A DNA stretch of 62,710 bases, from assembly GCA_904502225.1 (NCBI GenBank), contig CAJGDO010000005.1, forward strand, positions 1 through 62,710. The letters run 5' to 3'. The position numbers were made by a program, and so were the translations under genes. The DNA is from an uncultured Clostridia bacterium (lineage in GTDB: Bacteria; Bacillota; Clostridia; Christensenellales; Borkfalkiaceae). The notes beneath the pieces are model-generated. The model was given only the letters and a program-made list of their open reading frames with translations. It was not told the DNA's origin and did not search any database. Positions 31,771 to 39,091 of the stretch are shown here, piece by piece (within the stretch, counting starts at the first letter, position 1; each line of letters opens with the position of its first letter).

Positions 31771-33939
31771 ATGATTAAACTTATTCAAAAAGGTGTTTAT
31801 TTTCGTGATGGAAAATTAGTTAAGGCTAAATGCGTTGATAAGCCTGCCCAAAAAGGCAGTATGGCTTATAAAATTTTGCAAAGCCACAACAAAAGCGGGG
31901 ATGAAAAGGTCTTAAACGTAAAGTTTGACGAAATCACTTCGCACGATATTACTTACGTTGGTATTATCCAAACGGCAAAGGCATCTGGCCTTGAAAAATT
32001 CCCACTTCCTTATACTTTAACCAACTGCCACAACTCAATGTGTGCGGTAGGTGGCACGATAAATGAAGACGACCACGTTTTCGGTCTTTCTGCGACCAAA
32101 AAGTATGGCGGGGCTTTCGTTCCACCACATTTGGCGGTTATCCACCAATATATGAGGGAAATGCGTGCATTTTGCGGTGCAATGATTTTGGGTTCGGACT
32201 CTCACACCAGATACGGTGCTTTAGGCACGCTAGCAATCGGTGAAGGTGGCCCTGAACTTGTTAAGCAATTATTAAACAGAACTTACGACTTGGATATGCC
32301 TGAAATTGTTGCTGTCAATCTTAAAGGTAAATTAAGAAAGGGTGTTGGTCCACACGACGTTGCTTTGGCACTTGTTAAGGCGACCTTTAAGTCGGGCTTT
32401 GTTAAAAACAGAGTTTTAGAGTTTGTTGGAACGGGCATAAAGTCTTTATCAATGGATTTTAGAAACGGCATTGACGTTATGACAACTGAAACGACTTGCT
32501 TATCTTCTATTTGGCAAACTGATGAAAAGACGCAAAAATATTATATCGAGCACGGCAGGGCCGATGCTTATAGAGAGATGAGTGCGGAAGAAGGCACGTA
32601 TTACGATAGGGGTATCGTAATAGATTTATCTAAAATCGAGCCTATGATTGCACTTCCTTTCCACCCATCAAACGCTTATACTATCCGTGAATTCTTATCC
32701 CGCCCAGAAGAACTTTTAAGAGAGTGCGAAATTGCTGGCCAAAAACTTTTGCCAGAAGGCAAAGGTCAATTTAAACTGGTTGACAAAATTAAGGACGGAA
32801 AGGTTTACGTTGAGCAAGGCGTTATCGCTGGTTGTGCTGGCGGTATGTATGAAAATATTGCCGAAGCATCAAACATTTTAGGCGACGTTGCTATCAATAA
32901 TAACGACTTTACTTTGGACGTTTACCCATCAAGCCAACCTGTATATAAAGGGCTTGTTGATAATGGCTACGTTTCAAAACTTATCGATAACGGTGCGGTA
33001 ATTAAAACGGCTTTCTGCGGGCCTTGCTTTGGTGCGGGGGACGTGCCACAAAACAACGGGCTTTCAATCCGCCACACCACAAGAAACTTTGAAAGCAGAG
33101 AAGGCAGTAAGCCTGCAAACGGTCAACTTTCAGCAGTTGCACTTATGGATGCAAGAAGTATTGCGGCAACGGCTAAAAACGGCGGGGCAATCACTTCCGC
33201 TATGGACGAGGCTTATTCAAACAAGGTTAAAAAGTATCGTTTTGAAAACAAAATTTATAAGGCGAGAGTGTTTAACGCCGTTAATAACGGGGACAAAGAA
33301 AAACAATTAGTTTATGGTCCAAACATTGCAGACTGGCCAAAAATGCAAGCACTTAAGGACGACTTGCTATTAAAAGTTGTGTCAGTTCTAAACGACCCTG
33401 TGACCACCACTGATGAACTTATCCCATCGGGCGAAACTTCTTCATATCGCTCTAACCCACTTAAACTTGCCGAATTTGCACTTTCAAGAAAAGACCCGCT
33501 TTACGTTGAAAGGGCAAAGGCTGTTAGGGATGGGGAATTCCCAAAAGAATTAGGGCTTGACGAACAAAACACAACTTATGGTAGCGTTGTTTGTTCAATT
33601 AAACCGGGTGATGGCTCTGCAAGAGAACAAGCCGCATCTTGCCAAAGGGTTTTGGGTGGCGTTGCAAACATTGCGTTTGAATATGCAACAAAAAGATACC
33701 GTAGCAACCTTATCAACTGGGGTATGCTTCCACTTTTAGCCGATAAAAACGACTTTAAGGTTGGCGAATACGTGTTGATTAAGGGCGTTAAGAAAGGCGT
33801 TGAAAGTGGTGCAAAAGAGTTTAAGGCAACAGTGTTTGGCGAAAAAACAAGAGAAATCACGCTTAAAATGGATGCCTTAACCGATGCAGAAAAACAAATT
33901 ATCTTAAAGGGTTGCTTAATCAACTTCTATAGAGACTAA
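31771..33939 (+). CDS. Aconitase-family hydratase
   Basis: 722 residues of the aconitase superfamily. The [4Fe-4S] cluster ligands are placed as expected: GCAGGMYENIAEASN and FCGPCFGAGD. The substrate region GSDSHTRYGALGTLAIGEGG is present, and a swivelling C-terminal domain ends the protein. It resembles the YbhJ/clostridial hydratase group more than canonical aconitase, so the substrate may not be citrate. No other TCA-cycle gene lies in the window. Confidence 0.88.
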   Translation: MIKLIQKGVYFRDGKLVKAKCVDKPAQKGSMAYKILQSHNKSGDEKVLNVKFDEITSHDITYVGIIQTAKASGLEKFPLPYTLTNCHNSMCAVGGTINEDDHVFGLSATKKYGGAFVPPHLAVIHQYMREMRAFCGAMILGSDSHTRYGALGTLAIGEGGPELVKQLLNRTYDLDMPEIVAVNLKGKLRKGVGPHDVALALVKATFKSGFVKNRVLEFVGTGIKSLSMDFRNGIDVMTTETTCLSSIWQTDEKTQKYYIEHGRADAYREMSAEEGTYYDRGIVIDLSKIEPMIALPFHPSNAYTIREFLSRPEELLRECEIAGQKLLPEGKGQFKLVDKIKDGKVYVEQGVIAGCAGGMYENIAEASNILGDVAINNNDFTLDVYPSSQPVYKGLVDNGYVSKLIDNGAVIKTAFCGPCFGAGDVPQNNGLSIRHTTRNFESREGSKPANGQLSAVALMDARSIAATAKNGGAITSAMDEAYSNKVKKYRFENKIYKARVFNAVNNGDKEKQLVYGPNIADWPKMQALKDDLLLKVVSVLNDPVTTTDELIPSGETSSYRSNPLKLAEFALSRKDPLYVERAKAVRDGEFPKELGLDEQNTTYGSVVCSIKPGDGSAREQAASCQRVLGGVANIAFEYATKRYRSNLINWGMLPLLADKNDFKVGEYVLIKGVKKGVESGAKEFKATVFGEKTREITLKMDALTDAEKQIILKGCLINFYRD

Positions 33940-33955
33940 TTTTAAGAAAAACAAT

Positions 33956-34001
33956 TAAAGCACGTTAATTTTCGTTTGTTAGAAAGTTAGCGTGCTTTTT
34001 T
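33956..34001 (+). terminator. Terminator after the hydratase
   Basis: AAAGCACGTTAA and TTAGCGTGCTTTTTT form an imperfect stem with a loop of about 18 bases. Confidence 0.65.
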
Positions 34002-34051
34002 ATAATTTTGGCTCTTTTTACATATACATATATAAGTAAAAGGAGTTGAAA

Positions 34052-34312
34052 ATGGGACTAATTGATGAAATAAACAACAGTTTTTGCCAAAACGAACTGC
34101 CAAGTTGCCCAAGTTTTAGGGCAGTGTTAATAGGCGACTCTGCAGGGTATTTTGAAATGGTTAAAAACATTGTCAGTTTTAACAGCGAAGAAATTGTTTT
34201 GGCGGTCAAAAACGGTGCAATTAAGATACTTGGAAAGGGTTTATACATAAAAAAATATTGTTTGGGGGACGTTGTGGTTTGTGGAAAAATAAAGTCGATA
34301 GAAAAAATCTAA
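34052..34312 (+). CDS. yqfC: Sporulation protein YqfC
   Basis: 86 residues of the YabP/YqfC family (segments SAGYFEMVKNIVSFNSEEIV and GKGLYIKKYCLGDVVVCGKI). The ATG at 34052 is six bases from AAGGAG; a TTG at 34046 in the same frame overlaps the ribosome site and is unlikely. YqfC is a mother-cell sporulation protein in Bacillus. A loose sigma-E-like promoter (ATAATT near 34002, CATATACA at 34021) lies upstream. It begins an operon with yqfD. Confidence 0.9.
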   Translation: MGLIDEINNSFCQNELPSCPSFRAVLIGDSAGYFEMVKNIVSFNSEEIVLAVKNGAIKILGKGLYIKKYCLGDVVVCGKIKSIEKI

Positions 34313-35211
34313 ACGGCGTTAAAGAAACTTACGTGGTTGAAGGGCTTAACCTTGACAGGCTTATAAATACGGCAAAAAATAGGGGGCTAACGCTGGAAAA
34401 CCTTAAAAAATGCTCTAATCGCAAGTTATTCGTTAGCCTTTCTTTACAAGATAGCAAAAAATTTTTTGCATTAAGCAAAGAATTGTGTTATAATATTAAA
34501 AAAATAAGGCAATCGGGCAAAACGCTGTTTATTCTTAAAGCCTATCAACGCTTGGGGATAATGGTTGGGGCAATAATTTTTATGCTTTCCACTTGCTTTT
34601 TTTCCGACCTTATTTACGGCTTTTCTTTTAGCGGAAGCGGGGGCGTTTATCAAAGCCAAGTTTTATATTGCTTAAACCAAATGGGCGTTAAGCAATACGC
34701 ACGGTTTTCATCTTTTAATTTTGAAAAGATTGAAGATGAAATTTTGGCAAAAAATAAAAACCTTTCCTTTGTCAGCATAACAAAGGTGGGCAACAGGCTT
34801 AATATTGAAAGTTCGCTTGCCGTGGACAGTGTGGATAGACTTAACGGAAACGTTTATTCACTTGTCAGTGAAGTGGACGGCGTGGTTGAAAAAATTAACG
34901 TTTATCGTGGCACGGCACTTGTCAAAAATGGTGACGCTGTTAAAAAGGGCGACCTTTTGGTTGACGGGTATATGACCATTAAAGAGCAGGTGGTTAAAAT
35001 AAACGTTTTAGCAAGCGTAAGCATTATTGCTAACGAGCAGTTTTTGTTTACTTCAAACCTTGATAATCAAGAAGAGCAAGCGTTTTTGCTTGCAAAAGCC
35101 AATCTTTTGGATAAAGAAATTGTCGAATACTCGGTTATAAAAACACAAAACGAAAATCAATTTGAATATATAACTAACGTTAAATATAGGTATCTAATTT
35201 ACGTAGGATAA
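34279..35211 (+). CDS. yqfD: Sporulation protein YqfD
   Basis: About 310 residues. No ATG starts this frame; I use TTG at 34279 because the family's N-terminus begins just before KETYVVEGLNLDRLI. TTG at 34258 or GTG at 34333 are alternatives. It overlaps yqfC by 34 bases, so the pair is coupled. One membrane helix (about residues 85-110) separates an N-terminal basic domain from an extracellular part with VSEVDGVVEKINVYRGTALV and GDAVKKGDLLVDGYM, the G5/YqfD-type beta domain. It is needed for spore formation in Bacillus. Confidence 0.9.
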   Translation: MWKNKVDRKNLNGVKETYVVEGLNLDRLINTAKNRGLTLENLKKCSNRKLFVSLSLQDSKKFFALSKELCYNIKKIRQSGKTLFILKAYQRLGIMVGAIIFMLSTCFFSDLIYGFSFSGSGGVYQSQVLYCLNQMGVKQYARFSSFNFEKIEDEILAKNKNLSFVSITKVGNRLNIESSLAVDSVDRLNGNVYSLVSEVDGVVEKINVYRGTALVKNGDAVKKGDLLVDGYMTIKEQVVKINVLASVSIIANEQFLFTSNLDNQEEQAFLLAKANLLDKEIVEYSVIKTQNENQFEYITNVKYRYLIYVG

Positions 35212-35222
35212 AGGAACAAATT

Positions 35223-36692
35223 ATGTCAAAAACCAAATCACAAAAAATTCAAGACTGGACTAAAAAGGACGTTTTCTTAAACGTTTTAGTTTACGTTATA
35301 AACGTTGCGATAATCAGCGGATTATTTTTGCTTACCATTTATTTAGAAGGCATAAGCGGAACGGGCAAGCCTTTGCAAGAATTTTTGCTTAACGTTGCAT
35401 CGCCATTAAGATTTTTAACAATGTTAATTTTGATATGCTTGGTTATGATTTTATATTTTCTATACGAAGATAAAAACTTCTTAAGAAACCCAGCAAACTC
35501 TGAAATGTTGTTTTTAATCATAGAAATTTCGCTTATTGCGTGCTTTGCAAGTGGCAAATTTGTGGACACATATTTGCGTCCACTAGCAATGGTTGCACTT
35601 TTAACCTTGTTTTTAGCAGACAGAAAAAAAGCGTTTTTTATGAACATTATTTTCTGCATAATAATCTTCTTGTTCGACTCTTTCACGTCTAACGTAGAAA
35701 CGGGCAGGTATCCATCGCTTATTATGGGCTTTTCATCTGGCGTTATTGCAACACTTTGTATGGACAAGGTATATTCAAGACTAAAACTTTTGCTTATGAG
35801 TTTTTTGATTGCTTTGCCATCGCTTATCTGCGTTGTAATCACATTGCTTGAACACACTGAAAGCGTTAGCACGGTTATAACCGACCTTGTTTGTGGCACG
35901 GCGTCTGGCCCGCTTTCAGCGGCAATATTTATGGTGCTTTTACCAATTTTTGAAGCCATATTTAAGAAGGTGTCTTGCTTTAAGTTCTCTGAACTTATCG
36001 AGCATAACGCAAAACTCATTAAAAAGTTAATCCATCAAGCACCGGGAACGTTCAACCACGCAATCGTTGTTTCTAACATAGCAGAGGCTTGTGCTTTGGC
36101 TATTGAAGAGGACGGGTTGCTTGCAAGAACTTGTGCTTACTATCACGATATTGGTAAACTCCGTCGCCCAGAATTCTTTAAGGAAAACCAACCTGACGGT
36201 GAAAACCCACACGACGACTTGACGCCTGAACTTTCAGCAAACATTATTAAGGCACACGCACAAGACGGTTATGATCTTATTATGAAAAATCGTTTGCCAA
36301 AAGAGATTGCAGACGTTTGTTTAGAACACCACGGCACTTTGCCTATCTTATACTTTTACGATAAAGCAAAAAAATATACTGACGGCGAAGTTGACCTTGC
36401 ACAGTTCTGTTATCCAGGTCCAAAGCCAAGCACCAAGATTGCCGCTATCATTATGATTGCCGACGGTTGCGAAGCGGCTGCAAGAAGTTTGCAAGACCGT
36501 TCAAGAGAAAACGTTAAATCGGTTGTTAGAAAAATCGTAAACGAAAGAATGCAGTTGGGTCAGTTTGAAGAGTGCGAAATTACGCTCAACGAACTTAACA
36601 TTATTATCCACACGGTAGTAAACCACTTGACGGGTGTATATCACAGCAGAATAGAATATCCAAAGGTTAGCCTTGACGGTATGGAATTATAA
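35223..36692 (+). CDS. Membrane HD-domain phosphohydrolase (PgpH-like), short form
   Basis: 489 residues. About seven membrane helices (residues 20-245) are followed by an HD domain whose metal ligands are in NHAIVVSNIAEACA, YYHDIGKLRRPEFFKENQ, LEHHGT and DGCEAAARS. The HDIGK motif and the order after yqfD identify PgpH, a c-di-AMP phosphodiesterase. Canonical PgpH has a large extracellular 7TMR-HDED domain of about 250 residues; it is absent here, so sensing is likely different. phoH, usually between yqfD and pgpH, is also missing. Confidence 0.9.
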   Translation: MSKTKSQKIQDWTKKDVFLNVLVYVINVAIISGLFLLTIYLEGISGTGKPLQEFLLNVASPLRFLTMLILICLVMILYFLYEDKNFLRNPANSEMLFLIIEISLIACFASGKFVDTYLRPLAMVALLTLFLADRKKAFFMNIIFCIIIFLFDSFTSNVETGRYPSLIMGFSSGVIATLCMDKVYSRLKLLLMSFLIALPSLICVVITLLEHTESVSTVITDLVCGTASGPLSAAIFMVLLPIFEAIFKKVSCFKFSELIEHNAKLIKKLIHQAPGTFNHAIVVSNIAEACALAIEEDGLLARTCAYYHDIGKLRRPEFFKENQPDGENPHDDLTPELSANIIKAHAQDGYDLIMKNRLPKEIADVCLEHHGTLPILYFYDKAKKYTDGEVDLAQFCYPGPKPSTKIAAIIMIADGCEAAARSLQDRSRENVKSVVRKIVNERMQLGQFEECEITLNELNIIIHTVVNHLTGVYHSRIEYPKVSLDGMEL

Positions 36693-36704
36693 AAAGGTGC
36701 GATT

Positions 36705-37178
36705 ATGGGAAAATTAAAGTTAGAGTGTTTAGATAAGAAAATTAAAGTTAGAAAATTAGCCAAAGCCGTTTATAAAACGCTTGGCCAAACGGCAAACTTT
36801 AAGGCGGAAATAGTTTTTCAAGACGCTGAACAAATGCAATTTTTAAACAACACCACCCGTGGTGTCGATAATATTACCGACGTGCTTTCTTACCCAAGTA
36901 TGTGCGGAATAAGGGGCAAAATTTTAACGCCAAACGAGTGCAAGACCGAACTTGAAGGAAAATATATCTTTTTGGGTTCGATAGTTTTGTGCGACCAAAA
37001 AATTATAGAGCAAGCAAACGAGTTAGGGCACAGCGAGCAAAGGGAAAGAGAATATTTAATCGTGCACGGACTAATGCACCTTTTTGATTACGACCACTTA
37101 AACGAAACGGATAAAAAAGAAATGCGTGAACTAGAAAAAGCCGTTATGAAAATGCTTTATCCAAAGGAAGAAGAATAA
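36705..37178 (+). CDS. ybeY: Endoribonuclease YbeY
   Basis: 157 residues. The zinc site is HGLMHLFDYDHL (H-x3-H-x5-H), and TRGVDNITDVLSYP is the usual N-terminal motif. YbeY matures 16S rRNA 3' ends and aids ribosome quality control. The stop codon shares its last base with the start of era. Confidence 0.95.
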   Translation: MGKLKLECLDKKIKVRKLAKAVYKTLGQTANFKAEIVFQDAEQMQFLNNTTRGVDNITDVLSYPSMCGIRGKILTPNECKTELEGKYIFLGSIVLCDQKIIEQANELGHSEQREREYLIVHGLMHLFDYDHLNETDKKEMRELEKAVMKMLYPKEEE

Positions 37179-38065
37179 TGAAAAGTGGGTTTGTTGCAGT
37201 CGTTGGCAGGGCAAATGCGGGCAAAAGCACCTTAATCAACGTGCTTGTTGGTGAAAAAGTTGCAATCGTTTCGCCAAAGCCACAAACGACAAGGGATAGA
37301 ATTTTGGGTGTTTTAACCACAAACGATTATCAAATTGCTTTCGTGGACACGCCTGGTATTTATAAAGCCGACAACTTGTTAAACTCGGTTATGCAAAAGA
37401 CAACGGCTGACGCTAGCCAAGACGTGGACTTGATTTTGTTTACAATGGACGCTCACGAAGGTATAAGCGACACCGATAAAAAATTGCTTCTTAAATATTC
37501 AAAGAGCAAAATTCCAACCGTTTTAGTTTTAACTAAAACAGACATTATGCCAGAAAGCCTTTTGATTGCAGAATTAAAAGAACTTGCTAGCGAAGGTTTG
37601 GAAGTTGTGCCAGTTTCGGCAAGAAAAAATAAAAACATTAAAGAGTTAATAAAGGTTATCCTTTCAAAGTTGCCAGAAGGCGAAAAACTTTTCAGTGAAG
37701 ACATTGTTTCCGACAGGTCGGTTAAGTTTATGGTTTCGGAAATTATGCGTGAAAAGATTTTGTTAAAGTTCGATAAAGAAATTCCACACGGCGTTGCAAT
37801 CATTATTAACAAGTTCTTTTTAAGGGATAACCAAACCACTTATGAAGTCAACCTTGACATAATTTGCGAAAAACCAAACCATAAAGCAATCTTAATTGGA
37901 AAGGGTGGAAAGGCAATAAAAGAAGTTTCTTCTTTTGCAAGGCAAGATATGGAAAAACTTTTGGGCAAAAAGGTCTTTTTAACCACTTATATTAAGGTTA
38001 AAGAAGATTGGCGAAATAGTGCTGGGCTTATGAAAGAATATGGCTATTCGCAAGAAAACCCTTAA
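37178..38065 (+). CDS. era: GTPase Era
   Basis: 295 residues. G1 GRANAGKSTLINVLVG, G3 DTPGIYK, G4 TKTD in the N-terminal domain and a C-terminal KH domain with AILIGKGGKAIKEVS. Era binds the 3' end of 16S rRNA in small-subunit assembly. The order ybeY-era-recO is conserved. Confidence 0.97.
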   Translation: MKSGFVAVVGRANAGKSTLINVLVGEKVAIVSPKPQTTRDRILGVLTTNDYQIAFVDTPGIYKADNLLNSVMQKTTADASQDVDLILFTMDAHEGISDTDKKLLLKYSKSKIPTVLVLTKTDIMPESLLIAELKELASEGLEVVPVSARKNKNIKELIKVILSKLPEGEKLFSEDIVSDRSVKFMVSEIMREKILLKFDKEIPHGVAIIINKFFLRDNQTTYEVNLDIICEKPNHKAILIGKGGKAIKEVSSFARQDMEKLLGKKVFLTTYIKVKEDWRNSAGLMKEYGYSQENP

Positions 38066-38132
38066 CGGTTTTTGAAAAAGGTTTTGAATAGGTTTAATTC
38101 TTTTTACACATATTATTCCTAGGGGGAGTAAT

Positions 38133-38246
38133 ATGAAAAGAAAAAAGAAAGAATATAAAATTGCCGATTATGCTTGGAAAATGTTTGAAAACACAGGCAT
38201 TGCAGCATATTATATGTTCTATAAAAAATTTGATGATTTGAAGTGA
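38133..38246 (+). CDS. yqzL: YqzL-like small protein (37 aa)
   Basis: ATG at 38133 with AGGGGGAG eight bases upstream. The core KIADYAWKMFENTGIAAYYM followed by FYKKF matches the YqzL pattern (W-K-x-F-x-x-T-G). In Bacillus yqzL also sits between era and recO. Function is unknown. It is too short for most gene finders. Confidence 0.8.
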   Translation: MKRKKKEYKIADYAWKMFENTGIAAYYMFYKKFDDLK

Positions 38247-38256
38247 AGAATTAACG

Positions 38257-38973
38257 ATGGAAGAAAAGCAAAACGGCATTGTTCTTGGTGGCGTAAACTA
38301 TTCCGAGAGCGACAAAATACTTAATATATTTACCCTTGAAAAAGGCATTATCGGTGCTAAAATTAAGGGAGTAAAAAAGGCTAATGCAAAGTTAAAATTT
38401 GCATCCGAGCCTTTTTGTTTTGCCGAATTTATTTTTTCCACAAACGGTCAAAAGCGAACTGTTATCGGTGCAAGTTTAATCGACAGTTTTTATCCAGTTA
38501 GGGAAAACATTGAAAAGTATTTTTGTGCAGGCACGGTGGTTGAGTTTATCAAGCACTTTTATAAAGAGGCAATGGTTGACGAAAAGGAATTTTTGCTTGC
38601 CGTGAACGCCTTAAAAGACATTGCTTACACTGAAAATCACTTATCGGCTCTCGTCAAGTTTTTGATTGATGCATTGAAAAACTTTGGGCTTTCGCTTTCA
38701 CTTTCGGGGTGTTTTAATTGTCAAACGGACATAAACGGAAGAACTTTTTTCGATTATAAAAGCGGGGCGTTCCTTTGCGAAGAGTGTATTGAAGAAGGTT
38801 GCCGTGAAATTAACGGCATAACCCTTGTCGCTTTGCAAAAGGCCGAAAAGGGCGAACTTGAAGATGGCCACCAAGGCACGAAAAAAGCACTTAAACTTTT
38901 GGAGTTTTACATAGTAAATAGGGCAGAAGAAAGCCTTAATTCACTAAACGAACTCAACAAAATATGTCTTTAA
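38257..38973 (+). CDS. recO: DNA repair protein RecO
   Basis: 238 residues. An N-terminal OB fold (LGGVNYSESDKILNIFTLEK) is followed by a helical domain with a four-cysteine zinc site (CFNCQ and FLCEEC). RecO anneals ssDNA and helps RecR load RecA. It closes the sporulation/ribosome operon. Confidence 0.93.
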   Translation: MEEKQNGIVLGGVNYSESDKILNIFTLEKGIIGAKIKGVKKANAKLKFASEPFCFAEFIFSTNGQKRTVIGASLIDSFYPVRENIEKYFCAGTVVEFIKHFYKEAMVDEKEFLLAVNALKDIAYTENHLSALVKFLIDALKNFGLSLSLSGCFNCQTDINGRTFFDYKSGAFLCEECIEEGCREINGITLVALQKAEKGELEDGHQGTKKALKLLEFYIVNRAEESLNSLNELNKICL

Positions 38974-39017
38974 GTGTAAAAACAGCAACAAAAATTATAA
39001 ATTATACACCAAACAGT

Positions 39018-39046
39018 TGAAAAAAATGTTAAAATGTTGTAAAATA
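39018..39046 (+). promoter_or_regulatory. Promoter of ppdK
   Basis: TTGAAA (39018-39023), 17 bases, TAAAAT (39041-39046), then a GGAGG ribosome site. Confidence 0.7.
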
Positions 39047-39091
39047 GATAGGCTATAAAGAAAAAAATAAAACTCTGGAGGATTTATTTTA

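Noticed and set aside
35339..36019. 226-residue frame antisense to the PgpH-like gene
   Set aside because: Ser/Lys/Ile-rich shadow of a clear gene with no ribosome site.
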